A stretch of 64,000 nt of DNA, taken from assembly GCF_049257235.1 (NCBI RefSeq), contig NZ_JBMMUF010000006.1, positions 1-64,000 of the forward strand, written 5' to 3'. The DNA is from Pseudoalteromonas sp049257235. GTDB taxonomy: Bacteria; Pseudomonadota; Gammaproteobacteria; Enterobacterales; Alteromonadaceae. A program made the position numbers and the translations under genes. The notes under the pieces were generated by a model, which ran no database searches, was not told the origin of the DNA, and saw only the letters and a list, made by a program, of their open reading frames with translations. Below are positions 45,311 to 54,772 of the stretch, piece by piece; the first letter of the stretch is position 1; every line of letters begins with the position of its first letter.

Positions 45311-46498
45311 TTACTCCGCTAAAAATTCACTGATCACTGGCGCGTTTGATTGAATTGAGAAAATACCGTCAAGATGTCCCCATATGCCTTTAATTTCTTC
45401 TATTTTCACGTCTTTTCCCTGCTCTTTGAGCAGCTTTGCGAAATCTCGAACTGGCTCAGGGCGCAGCAGTAAGTCGTTACTCGCTGGCATCAGCAATATT
45501 TTTGCTGTGATTTTTTGTGCCGCCGCGCTCAAGTCTTCTTGCATTCCCGCACTGTAAAGTTGAGATGCGCGTACTAAATACAAGATATGGTTGGCATCTT
45601 GCGTTTGTGCACGCGCTAGTGCACGTTGCTGGAGCACTTGGTTAATGGCAGGCAGGGTACGAATATCTTTTTTCGCCCCTTCATCTTGCACTTTGAAATC
45701 AGGGAAGCTGGCCTTATAGATTTCAGGATGCATGGCATCTTGAGTAATATTCAGCATAGTTGCAGTCACCCCTGCTAATGGGCGCTCACCATCGTAGTAA
45801 TTACCATTGTTCCAGTTGGCATCTAAGCGAATTGGTAATGCCCACTTTTCCAGCGCAGGCACGGTCCATGCGTCCATTTTCGCCGCACCAATGACATGCA
45901 CTAAACGCTCAACCATATCGGGATAACGTACAGACCATTCCAGTGCTTGGAACGACCCCATCGATGCACCAATTACAGCGTGCAACTTGTCAATCCCTAG
46001 GCTATCAAGCAAGCGTTTTTGTACTTCGACAAAATCGCCAATGGTCACCACAGGAAAATCTAAACCATAAGGCTTGCCTGTTTTTGGATTAATTGACGCA
46101 GGGCCAGTGGTGATCACATTTTTGTCGTGCCAGTTAGCATTAACTAACGTATCTGAACTGATCACGTAATACTTGTTGGTATCAATGGCTTTACCTGGGC
46201 CGATAATGGCATCCCAGTAACCTGGCAGGGCGTCATCTGGGCTGTATTTACCCGCAGCATGCGACGTCCCAGAGAAAAAGTGGGTGATTAGAATCACGTT
46301 GTCTTTAGCTTCATTGAGTTTGCCGTAGCTTTCCCAACCGACCTGCACCTGTGGCAAAGTAACACCCGATTCAGTGGTGTAATTGTCAAAAGCAAAACGT
46401 TGCTTTTGCACCAACATAGGCTCGGCTTGTGCACAGGCCCATTGGCTGACAACGATTAAAGCGACACTAATAATGCGTATAAGTCTCACGTTATTCAC
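45311..46498 (-). CDS. Secreted MetX-like alpha/beta hydrolase (putative esterase)
   Basis: A 395-residue protein with a Sec signal peptide (MNNVRLIRIISVALIVVSQW, cleavage likely after ACAQA) and an alpha/beta-hydrolase domain like homoserine acetyltransferase. The triad appears as Ser179 (GASMGS), Asp342 (ASNDLLL) and His375 (GHLDG). MetX enzymes are cytoplasmic, so export argues for another role; NCBI names such proteins E22-family MetX-like esterases. Lying between the permease and bdhA, it may cleave 3-hydroxybutyrate esters or oligomers in the periplasm. That substrate is inference. Confidence 0.85.
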   Translation of the reverse strand: MNNVRLIRIISVALIVVSQWACAQAEPMLVQKQRFAFDNYTTESGVTLPQVQVGWESYGKLNEAKDNVILITHFFSGTSHAAGKYSPDDALPGYWDAIIGPGKAIDTNKYYVISSDTLVNANWHDKNVITTGPASINPKTGKPYGLDFPVVTIGDFVEVQKRLLDSLGIDKLHAVIGASMGSFQALEWSVRYPDMVERLVHVIGAAKMDAWTVPALEKWALPIRLDANWNNGNYYDGERPLAGVTATMLNITQDAMHPEIYKASFPDFKVQDEGAKKDIRTLPAINQVLQQRALARAQTQDANHILYLVRASQLYSAGMQEDLSAAAQKITAKILLMPASNDLLLRPEPVRDFAKLLKEQGKDVKIEEIKGIWGHLDGIFSIQSNAPVISEFLAE

Positions 46499-46501
46499 TC
46501 C

Positions 46502-47806
46502 TTAGAATAAGATAAATAGGGCGAGCGCTAGCGCCACACCAATGAGCGGCACGACAGCAGTTAAAGCAGCCATAGACCAATAAGCACGCTGGTGTGTTTC
46601 TTTACAGATAGCGCGAATAGTCGTCACTACGTAGCCGTTGTGCGGCAGAGTATCGAGCGCTCCTGAGCTTATCGCCACCACGCGGTGCAATTGCTCGGGA
46701 TTCACACCTGCATCGAGATAGTGCGGTGCAACTAACGGTAAGGCGATGGCTTGTCCACCGGAGGCCGAACCGGTTAAACCGGCAATTACACTCACAGCAA
46801 CCGCAGCGCCAATGAGCTCATTTCCTGGCATATTGGTCATCACCTCTACCGCTACTTGGAACGCTTCTGTATTTTTAGCCACGGCACCAAAACCCACCAC
46901 AGCACTGGTGTTCCCTATGGCTACTAACGCCCCCGTTGTGCCTTCGTTTATAGCACCAGCAAGGTTATGAAAATGTTTGAAGTTGATGACCAACAACGTC
47001 AATACACCGCCTAGCAAGGCCACAATAAGTGCACTTTGCTGTAACACGTCATGCAGAGTAAAAGAAAGCAACAGCACCACCAGCAGTGGGATCACACCGG
47101 TAATAGGATGCGGGTAGTCGCGCTCTGGAATTTCAGGGTCGTCATCACGCGCTTCAAAACACTCACCATTAGCAACCGCTTTGGTGATCATCTTCTTAAG
47201 CCACCAGTAACCAGCAATCGCCATAAACACCGCAACAAACAAGCTCACTTCCCACGCCGCATAGGGTGAAGTGCCTAAATATTTAATTGGGATCCAGTTT
47301 TGAATTTCCGGCGAGCCAGCCGATGTCATGGTGAATGTCACCGAGCCAAATGCGAGCGTAGCGGGAATAAAACGACGCGGTAAGTTAGCGTCTTTAAACA
47401 AGCTCAGCGCCATAGGGTAAACGGAGAATGCCACGATAAATACGCTTACACCGCCATAGGTTAAAACCGCACAGGCAATGACAACCGCAAGCACCGCATG
47501 TTTCATACCAAGCTTATCGACAATGGTGCGGGCCACACTATCTGCAGCCCCACTGTCTTCCATGAACTTACCAAACAACGAGCCGAGTAAGAACATGAAA
47601 AACCATGCGCTGAGGAACCCAGCAAAACCATTCATGTAAGTGGAGACAAAATCCAGCGACACATCAGCGCCTGGAAACAGTGCCATATTGCCGCTTAGCG
47701 CAACAATCAGCGCACATAACGGAGCTGCAATAAACAGGTTCACGCCACGTAGCGTGAGAATAATAAGCAGAACAAGGCCACCTATGAGGCCAATCATACT
47801 GAGCAT
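46502..47806 (-). CDS. GntP-family permease, probable 3-hydroxybutyrate importer
   Basis: A 434-residue inner-membrane protein with about 12 hydrophobic segments and GntP/citrate-type signatures (LTYGGVSVFIVAFSVYPMAL, the SAGSPEIQNWIP loop, GSASGGQAIALPLVAP, ALDTLPHNGYVVTTI). GntP relatives carry organic acids such as gluconate or hydroxybutyrate. First gene of the operon, 3 bp before the esterase. Position with bdhA and the CoA-transferase makes D-3-hydroxybutyrate the likely substrate; this is inference from context. Confidence 0.85.
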   Translation of the reverse strand: MLSMIGLIGGLVLLIILTLRGVNLFIAAPLCALIVALSGNMALFPGADVSLDFVSTYMNGFAGFLSAWFFMFLLGSLFGKFMEDSGAADSVARTIVDKLGMKHAVLAVVIACAVLTYGGVSVFIVAFSVYPMALSLFKDANLPRRFIPATLAFGSVTFTMTSAGSPEIQNWIPIKYLGTSPYAAWEVSLFVAVFMAIAGYWWLKKMITKAVANGECFEARDDDPEIPERDYPHPITGVIPLLVVLLLSFTLHDVLQQSALIVALLGGVLTLLVINFKHFHNLAGAINEGTTGALVAIGNTSAVVGFGAVAKNTEAFQVAVEVMTNMPGNELIGAAVAVSVIAGLTGSASGGQAIALPLVAPHYLDAGVNPEQLHRVVAISSGALDTLPHNGYVVTTIRAICKETHQRAYWSMAALTAVVPLIGVALALALFILF

Positions 47807-47912
47807 ACTGTGCTCCTCGAATTATTATTTTTTTATTAGCAGGGACAGCATAGCAGCTGTTTCTGTTAACAACATATGCAACCAGTCTGGCTCTGGTTGA
47901 CGTTAAAATACA

Positions 47913-47928
47913 TAGTACTAAGGTTATA
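47913..47928. promoter_or_regulatory. Degraded copy of the TAGTAC operator
   Basis: TAGTACTAAGGT matches the first 12 bases of the palindrome at 47970-47985, but the right half is TTATA rather than ACTA. The two sites are 57 bp apart in the same orientation. Confidence 0.5.
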
Positions 47929-47969
47929 GAATCCTCGTAAGCCACGTAAATAAAGGGCTAAGCGCATGA

Positions 47970-47985
47970 TAGTACTAAGGTACTA
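47970..47985. promoter_or_regulatory. Palindromic operator candidate between divergent units
   Basis: TAGTAC-TAAG-GTACTA is a perfect 6-bp inverted repeat with a 4-bp spacer, in the 292-bp gap between the hydroxybutyrate operon (minus) and the TonB receptor (plus). Size and symmetry suit a dimeric NarL/LuxR-type regulator; such a regulator is encoded at 50540. Binding is inference. Confidence 0.6.
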
Positions 47986-48098
47986 ACCCATTGAGCGCAT
48001 TTTTCCCCTACAGTCACAATTAATTAATATTCTAAAAACAACCCATACCCGCTCAGCGAAGTATTTGTGCGGATAATCAAAATAACAGGGGAAACAGG

Positions 48099-50390
48099 AT
48101 GAACACACTAAGCTTACGCCGTTCTAGTCTAGCCTTAGCGATTGGTGCGGCACTTACAAGCGCTATTGCTAGCCCAGCGGCAATGGCAGAAGAAGGCGCG
48201 AAGAAAGCAGAACTCGAGCGTATCGAGGTCACAGCGCGTAAAACCGTAGAAAATCTGCAAGAAGTGCCCGTAGCGGTTACGTCAATCGGCGAAGCAGAAT
48301 TACAAGAATATGGCTTTGCAGTATTAACTGAGGTCCAACAGTTCTCGCCAAACACCACCTTGCAAGCAAGCCGTGGTACCAACTCGACCATCACCGCATT
48401 TATCCGTGGTGTAGGCCAACAAGACCCGCTGTGGGGTTACGAGCCGGGTGTAGGTATTTACATTGACGACGTATACGTCGCTCGTCCTCAAGGTGCGGTT
48501 TTAGACTTACTCGACGTACAACAAATTGAAGTGCTACGCGGCCCACAGGGTACGCTTTATGGCAAAAACACCATAGGTGGTGCGATTAAATACGTCACCA
48601 AAGAGATGTCGGGCGATACTACCTTCAATGTCCAAGGTACGGTAGGCAGTTATAATCAGCGTGATTTGAAAATTACTGGCCAACTTCCGCTTATCGAAGA
48701 CAAGCTGTATGTAGGTTATGGCTTTGCCACCTTAAACCGCGATGGTTTTGGTGAATTCATTACCTCTGATTTAGATAACCAAGACCGTGAAAACTACAAC
48801 AAAGACGTCACTGCGGCGCGCGTTACGTTAGAGTATCGCCCTACAGAAGACTTATTCTTCCGTCTTGGCTGGGACAAAACAGACGACGAGTCAAATTCAA
48901 AAGGCGGTTATCGCCTACTGCCGAGTATCCTAACTGATGCACCAGTGCCTGATAGTGTGTATGACTCTTACACAAGTATGCCTACATGGAACAAGGTTGA
49001 ACTTGAAGGTGTAAGCTTGACTGCACGCTGGGATATGAGTGACAGCACAACACTGAAATACATCGGCGCGATGCGTGAAAGCTACTCGCCAACAAACATC
49101 GACTTTGATAACACCTCGCTGCGTATTTTTGACGTACCAGCTATTTACGATGATGAGCAAACGACTCACGAACTACAACTAAACCACACAGGCGATAACT
49201 ACAGTCTTGTTTCGGGTCTGTACTACTACGATGGCGAATCTTGTGGTCAGTTTGAGGCTATTCTTGAAGTTCTCGGTCAAGCACTCGGTGCGCCTGGGTT
49301 AACCCGTGAAGTGAGTGGTTGCAGCAATTCAACGAGTAAAGCGGCGTACATTCAAGGTTCAGTAGACTTGTCAGAGCAATGGTCAATGACACTCGGCGCT
49401 CGTTACACCCGCGACAGCAAAGAAGCAATCGTAAACAATGGCTTGGTGTTCGCGACTGTGTATCCTGAATCAGGTTGGGTACCAGGTTATGTTCGCCCTG
49501 AAGGTCAACTAGTCCCGACTGTACTAGACGATGAGAAAGATTGGTCACGCTTTACACCACGCGTTGGTGTTGAGTACCAATACAATGACGATGTCATGTT
49601 CTTCGCCAGCTACGCGCAAGGCTTTAAGTCAGGTACTTTCAACCCGCGTGCAAGCACAGCTGAGCCTGCGGCGAACCCTGAGATTGTTGACTCATTCGAA
49701 TTGGGTATGAAGAGCGAGTGGAACGATAACTTGCGTGCCAACTTAACGCTATTCTCGCTTGACCACAAAGACCGCCAGTATATCTCGGTATTACCGGGTG
49801 ATAGCGCAGCTGACCTAAACCAACGCCTAGGTAACATTGGTAAATCAACATCAACAGGGGCTGAATTAGAGTTAGACTTTGTTGCCACTGACGCACTGAG
49901 TTTTAATGCTTCATTGGGTTACATCGACTCAGAGTTTGAAGAAGTGATCGATACCGACCCTGCAACAGGTCTGCAATTTGATAAGTCAGATCGCTTCAGT
50001 GTCTCAAACACCCCCGAGCTGACCATGAACTTAGGTGCGACGTATCGCTTGTATACCGATAGCGGTGATTGGGCATTCAATGCTAACTACTACTATCGTG
50101 GCGACTATGCGCTGTTCGAAGAAGATAGCTTACTGACACAAGATAGCTACGGCCTTGTGAATGTGAGTGCCAACTGGTACAGCACAGATGGTAAATGGCG
50201 TGTCGGTGTGCATGCGAAGAACTTAACCGACGAAGAGTACATGATTGGTGGTTACCAGTTCGTCGCACCGGATCCGTCTGACCCAACGAACATCAGCAAG
50301 TACACACCTGGCCTAGGTGGTGACAACACCCTGATTGGCTACTATGGTGACCCGCGCACTATCTCACTAACCGTGGGCTATAGCTTCTAA
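48099..50390 (+). CDS. TonB-dependent outer-membrane receptor
   Basis: A 763-residue receptor with a signal peptide ending AMAEE near residue 30, a plug domain (ERIEVTARKTVENLQEVPVA; VLRGPQGTLYGKNTIGGAIK) and a beta-barrel ending in an aromatic residue (LTVGYSF). It is of the energised import type, without an N-terminal signalling extension. Divergent from the hydroxybutyrate operon and sharing a palindromic site with it, so it may import the ester or oligomer processed there. Siderophore import is the usual default alternative, but no iron-uptake genes are nearby. A terminator follows. Confidence 0.92.
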   Translation: MNTLSLRRSSLALAIGAALTSAIASPAAMAEEGAKKAELERIEVTARKTVENLQEVPVAVTSIGEAELQEYGFAVLTEVQQFSPNTTLQASRGTNSTITAFIRGVGQQDPLWGYEPGVGIYIDDVYVARPQGAVLDLLDVQQIEVLRGPQGTLYGKNTIGGAIKYVTKEMSGDTTFNVQGTVGSYNQRDLKITGQLPLIEDKLYVGYGFATLNRDGFGEFITSDLDNQDRENYNKDVTAARVTLEYRPTEDLFFRLGWDKTDDESNSKGGYRLLPSILTDAPVPDSVYDSYTSMPTWNKVELEGVSLTARWDMSDSTTLKYIGAMRESYSPTNIDFDNTSLRIFDVPAIYDDEQTTHELQLNHTGDNYSLVSGLYYYDGESCGQFEAILEVLGQALGAPGLTREVSGCSNSTSKAAYIQGSVDLSEQWSMTLGARYTRDSKEAIVNNGLVFATVYPESGWVPGYVRPEGQLVPTVLDDEKDWSRFTPRVGVEYQYNDDVMFFASYAQGFKSGTFNPRASTAEPAANPEIVDSFELGMKSEWNDNLRANLTLFSLDHKDRQYISVLPGDSAADLNQRLGNIGKSTSTGAELELDFVATDALSFNASLGYIDSEFEEVIDTDPATGLQFDKSDRFSVSNTPELTMNLGATYRLYTDSGDWAFNANYYYRGDYALFEEDSLLTQDSYGLVNVSANWYSTDGKWRVGVHAKNLTDEEYMIGGYQFVAPDPSDPTNISKYTPGLGGDNTLIGYYGDPRTISLTVGYSF

Positions 50391-50400
50391 GGAAAAAGAA

Positions 50401-50455
50401 CAAAGGTGGCTGGCTTTCCCCCCAAGCTATGTAGAGCCACCTTTGCTTTTTATTT
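50401..50455 (+). terminator. Terminator of the TonB receptor gene
   Basis: CAAAGGTGGCT and AGCCACCTTTG form a perfect 11-bp stem with a 23-nt loop, followed by CTTTTTATTT, 10 bp after the stop. Confidence 0.8.
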
Positions 50456-50539
50456 ACACCGCTTTTGCAGCAACTCACCCCAAACCCTTGCCGCACAAAG
50501 CAAAATCCCCTATAACGTGAAGCATGGAGTTTTATCAGG

Positions 50540-51196
50540 ATGCCCGATGTGCAAGCTATCATAGCCGATGATCACCCGTTGTTTCGCAGCGCCCTAAAAC
50601 AAGCAGCCGCCCAAGCTATGGGTGAACACCCTGTTTTAGAAGCCAGCGATCTAGATGAATTATTCATCGCCCTTGCACAGCATCGCGAAATTGAACTGGT
50701 GTTTCTCGATCTCACCATTCCCGGCGCTAAAGGCGTAGAGGGCCTAGCCCGATTGCGCAATCAGTACCCTGATATTCTGGTAATTATGGTCTCAGCCAAT
50801 GAGCAGCCAAAAATCATCGAACAAGCCATGGCACTTGGAGCCAGTGCGTATATTCCTAAATCTTCATCGCTCGATGTAATAAGCGAAGCGATTGCTCAGG
50901 TGATTGAGGGGGAAAACTGGTTACCGCCGCAAACCGACATTTGCACCGACGATGACAGCGAACAGGCACAGTTTGCCCGCAATTTGGAAAAGCTCACCCC
51001 GCAGCAATATCGTGTACTAAGTATGATTGCCGACGGCATGCTCAATAAACAAATTGCCTATGCCATGTCGATTCAAGAAACCACGATTAAGCAACACGTA
51101 TCCGCCATTCTAAAAAAGCTCAACGTCTATAATCGCACCCAAGCGGGTATTTTATTCAACCAAATGGCCACCGTTGCCGAAGGTGATGAAAGTTAG
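50540..51196 (+). CDS. LuxR/NarL-family response regulator (CrbR-like)
   Basis: A 218-residue regulator: receiver domain (about 1-120) with acidic pair DDH (residues 10-12), phospho-acceptor Asp57 in VFLDLTIPG and Lys in YIPKS, then a LuxR-type helix-turn-helix (LTPQQYRVLSMIADGMLNKQ, TIKQHVSAILKKLNVYNRTQ). It resembles CrbR/ErdR regulators of acetate and related carbon use. Its stop codon overlaps that of the sensor kinase on the opposite strand, and no other kinase is nearby, so they are probably partners. It is a candidate to bind the TAGTAC sites at 47.9 kb. Confidence 0.9.
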   Translation: MPDVQAIIADDHPLFRSALKQAAAQAMGEHPVLEASDLDELFIALAQHREIELVFLDLTIPGAKGVEGLARLRNQYPDILVIMVSANEQPKIIEQAMALGASAYIPKSSSLDVISEAIAQVIEGENWLPPQTDICTDDDSEQAQFARNLEKLTPQQYRVLSMIADGMLNKQIAYAMSIQETTIKQHVSAILKKLNVYNRTQAGILFNQMATVAEGDES

Positions 51197-54100
51197 TTTT
51201 TAGCACTTTGTGTTCTTAACTTTTTCAACATGCGTTTAAGAGCGGGCGTTTTCAGCGGCTTATAAAGTAACGGATAGCCACAATCACTGACGCGCTCGCG
51301 AATGGCCTCATCGTGATTTGCGGTGTTAATCATTATCGCCATGCTTTCTAAACCTAGCGCCGCAATAACTTCGAGCCCAGTTACACCGTCATCTAATTGA
51401 TAGTCAGCGATGAGAATATCGGCGTGTTGCTGCTCCATTAACTGCGCCAGTTCTCCTTGGTTTCGGGCCGTGGCAACTGAACATCCCCAGTTATTCAACA
51501 CTTGTGAGAGTGCGCTGAGGACATTTTCATCATTGTCCAATAGCCAAATACGTACACCAGCCAATTGATTATCAACATGACGCGGTTCTGCGCTGGCCGA
51601 CTCTGCAGCCTCGGTAAGCTCAAAACACGCTAACGTAAGGGTAAATTGCGTGCCCTTGCCAAGCTGGGAGCCCAAGGTCAAATTAATGCCCAGTACTGAA
51701 CAAATACGCTGGCTAATGGCTAAGCCTAAACCGAGCCCTTGCGCTTGCTCTTTGCCCTGCAACTGTTTGAACTCTTCGAATATAAGCTCTTGATCTTGTT
51801 TGGCAATTCCTGCGCCTGTGTCTTCAACCATGATCGATAATTGCCCTTCATGACTTTCACAAATAACGCGTATCTCGCCACTTTCGGTATAGCGAATGGC
51901 ATTGCTGAGCAAGTTACTCAGCACGCGTTTGAGCAAGGCTTTATCGGTTTTAAGTTGCACCTGCGCGCCATGCATTTTAAACGCGAGACCTTTTTCATGA
52001 GCAAGAGCGCCATATTCATTCGCCAAAGGCTCCAGCAAGCTCGATAGGGCAAAGTCTGTACTATTAACTTTGAATGAGCCCGATTCCAATTTGGTCAATT
52101 GGAGAATACTTGAAAGCAAGTCTTCCGCGCTGGCTAGGGAGTTACGAATATTATCGGCCAGCTCTGAAAGCTCTGTACCTTGTGCTTTTTCACTCATTAA
52201 TGAGCAAAACAAGCTCGCTGCATTAAATGGTTGCAACAAATCATGGCTGGCTGCTGCGAAGAAGCGTGTTTTGCTCTCTGTTGCTTGCTCTGCTTGGCGT
52301 TTAGCTGCTGCCAGGGCATGGTTAGTCGTTACCAATTCTGAGGTGCGTGCCGCAATTTTCTCTTCGAGGTTCAGGTTAGCTTGCTCTAATTCTCGCTGCT
52401 GGCGCACAAAGTCAGTGATATCTGTGTAGGTCGTGACAAAGCCACCACCAGGCAGCGGGTTACCTTGCATTTCAAACACTCGACCGTCATTGTGTTCACG
52501 GCGATACTTATAAGCGGTACCACGGCGTAAATGGTCAATACGCTTGGTGACTTCGATATCAATGTCCTGATGCTCAAACAAGCCGCGCTCGGCATTGAGA
52601 CGAATAAGCTCAGCTACAGGACGACCAACAGCCAGCATATCTTGCGGATAAGCAAACATTTCCTGATAAGATTGATTCCATGCAACCAGTTTTAAGTCAC
52701 TATCAACAACGCTAATTCCCTGCTCAATGTTTTCAATAGTGGCTTGCAGTAAATCACGGTTAAAACGCAGCACTTGCGATGCTTCATCAACAAACTCTGC
52801 AACTTGTTCAAAAGGTTGACGTTTTTCATCTTTAGCCACATCAAGAATGAGCCGCGCCGAAGCACCTCCTATCAGCGCCGACATTTCCCGCTCTACTTGC
52901 TCTTCGACATGCGCTGGCGCTTGCTCCTTCCAGCGGTTACGTGCTGCGGGGAAGAAGTTATCCACCAGCTCCGTTGCGCGCTCTGGCTCACTAAAGCGCT
53001 GTAATAATAAAGCTAAGTCCTGATAACTTAAGGCGATGTTAGTATCGCGCTCTTCCACACTGCGCAAAATAAATTTATTACTTTGCAAACGCTCAGCGAG
53101 TTGCGCCGCACTGATAAATGGCACGGCTAAATACACCAGCGTATTAACACCAAGTGACAACATGACCGCTTGAGTGAGTGGATCTAAATTTAAAGCCAGT
53201 AAGTTAGTGGGTGCTAGCCAAGCAATTTGCCAAGGACCTTCACTGAGCCATGGCGCATCACCGAATAAGGCAGTGTAAAGACTCGGGAGCAACAATGTAT
53301 AAAACCAAATTGCCGAGCCGCTAAGGATCCCAAGCTGCGCTCCTCGACAGGATGCTTTTGACCACCACAAACCGATAATCATAGCGGGAGCAAATTGCGC
53401 TACGAGGGTAAAAGACATCAATCCCATATTCGCCAGCGTATTACCCTCCGCTAAAATGCGGTGACTGGCATAACTCAATAATAAAACGGCCACTATCACC
53501 GCGCGCCGAGCTTGCAGTAACTTGAACTTGGACAAACCACGATGCGATGAGCTTAGTTGAGAGCGGCGCAGCAAAAATTGGTTAATAAAGTCATTGGTGA
53601 TCATGATAGACAACACGATGGTCGAGACAATCACCATACTGGTTGCGGCAGAAAAACCGCCTAAAAAGGCCAGTAACGACATCCCCGGAGCATCCGCTGC
53701 AATCGGCAAAGCCAATACAAAGGTGTCATAACCAACATCTTGACCTTGAAAATACACCAAGCCCGCATAGGCGATAGGCAAGATGAACAGATTTATCAGT
53801 AATAAATATACAGGGAACAACCAGCGCGCTGTGGCCAATTGCTGCTCGTTATCATGCTCAATAAACGCGGTGTGGAATTGGCGCGGCAAGCACAAGGTTG
53901 CCAGCAACCCGAGTAACACATGCACCCAATACACATAGGTTGGGCTTGCAGTAGCTTGCACTTGCGCCGCAATGTGCGGTTGCTGCGCGGCTTCCAATAT
54001 TGCTGCGGGCGAGTCAAACACACCAAAACAAATAAATAGCCCCACTGCGACGAAGGCTAGGAGTTTGACTACCGATTCAAACGCAATGGAGGCCATAAGC

Positions 54101-54654
54101 CCTGGGTTGTGCTCACTGGGACGCACGCGTCGCGCACCGAATAAAATGGCAAATAGCGCCAAGGATAAGGTGATGTAGAAGGTACTGTCTTGCCAGAAGA
54201 AGTCACTTTGCCCGCGCTGGGCGTCGGTGATCATGGTGATACTGGCACTCGTTGCGTTTAATTGCAGAGCTATGTAGGGGACGATAGCGATAACAGAAAT
54301 AAACGACACCAAGCCAGACAAGCGCGACGATTGACCATACCGCGTTGCCAAAAAATCAGCCAATGACGTGAGTTGCTGCTGCCGACACACCCTCGCAATA
54401 CGAGTATAAATTTGCCAACCGAAAAGAAAGAGTAAAATGGTGCCCGCGTAGGTCGGTGCCAGCCACCAACCGTTATTCGCCGCCTGTGCAGTGGTGCCGT
54501 AAAACGCCCAAGATGTACAGTAAACCCCCAAAGATAAACCGTAAATCCAACCACTTGCGCGATTTTTACTGTACTTGTCCGCATACCATGCAACCGCAAA
54601 TAACACCCCAAGATAGGCAAGCGCGATAACACTTATTACCCCAATCGAGAACAT
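51193..54654 (-). CDS. SSS-PAS hybrid sensor histidine kinase (CrbS-like)
   Basis: A 1153-residue hybrid kinase. Residues about 1-520 are a sodium/solute symporter-like region with 12-13 helices; a STAC-like linker follows (TNIALSYQDLALLLQRF), then a PAS domain (about 640-750), a coiled coil, HisKA with His804 in AASHDLLQP, an ATPase domain (GAGIAKQDQELIFEEF, GLGLGLAI) and a C-terminal receiver with Asp1084 in IADYQLDD. CrbS of Vibrio and MxtR of Pseudomonas share this layout and govern acetate metabolism. Convergent with the response regulator, the two stop codons overlapping. The ligand could be a short-chain acid; that is inference. Confidence 0.93.
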   Translation of the reverse strand: MFSIGVISVIALAYLGVLFAVAWYADKYSKNRASGWIYGLSLGVYCTSWAFYGTTAQAANNGWWLAPTYAGTILLFLFGWQIYTRIARVCRQQQLTSLADFLATRYGQSSRLSGLVSFISVIAIVPYIALQLNATSASITMITDAQRGQSDFFWQDSTFYITLSLALFAILFGARRVRPSEHNPGLMASIAFESVVKLLAFVAVGLFICFGVFDSPAAILEAAQQPHIAAQVQATASPTYVYWVHVLLGLLATLCLPRQFHTAFIEHDNEQQLATARWLFPVYLLLINLFILPIAYAGLVYFQGQDVGYDTFVLALPIAADAPGMSLLAFLGGFSAATSMVIVSTIVLSIMITNDFINQFLLRRSQLSSSHRGLSKFKLLQARRAVIVAVLLLSYASHRILAEGNTLANMGLMSFTLVAQFAPAMIIGLWWSKASCRGAQLGILSGSAIWFYTLLLPSLYTALFGDAPWLSEGPWQIAWLAPTNLLALNLDPLTQAVMLSLGVNTLVYLAVPFISAAQLAERLQSNKFILRSVEERDTNIALSYQDLALLLQRFSEPERATELVDNFFPAARNRWKEQAPAHVEEQVEREMSALIGGASARLILDVAKDEKRQPFEQVAEFVDEASQVLRFNRDLLQATIENIEQGISVVDSDLKLVAWNQSYQEMFAYPQDMLAVGRPVAELIRLNAERGLFEHQDIDIEVTKRIDHLRRGTAYKYRREHNDGRVFEMQGNPLPGGGFVTTYTDITDFVRQQRELEQANLNLEEKIAARTSELVTTNHALAAAKRQAEQATESKTRFFAAASHDLLQPFNAASLFCSLMSEKAQGTELSELADNIRNSLASAEDLLSSILQLTKLESGSFKVNSTDFALSSLLEPLANEYGALAHEKGLAFKMHGAQVQLKTDKALLKRVLSNLLSNAIRYTESGEIRVICESHEGQLSIMVEDTGAGIAKQDQELIFEEFKQLQGKEQAQGLGLGLAISQRICSVLGINLTLGSQLGKGTQFTLTLACFELTEAAESASAEPRHVDNQLAGVRIWLLDNDENVLSALSQVLNNWGCSVATARNQGELAQLMEQQHADILIADYQLDDGVTGLEVIAALGLESMAIMINTANHDEAIRERVSDCGYPLLYKPLKTPALKRMLKKLRTQSAKN

Positions 54655-54772
54655 ACTAGATCAATTTATTATTGTTTTATCTCAATCATAACGGTTACCT
54701 TATACAAAAACACCACTGACTTTAGTGTTACCTCATTTGAGGCCGTCACAGGGAAGTATAAGAGCAATAACA

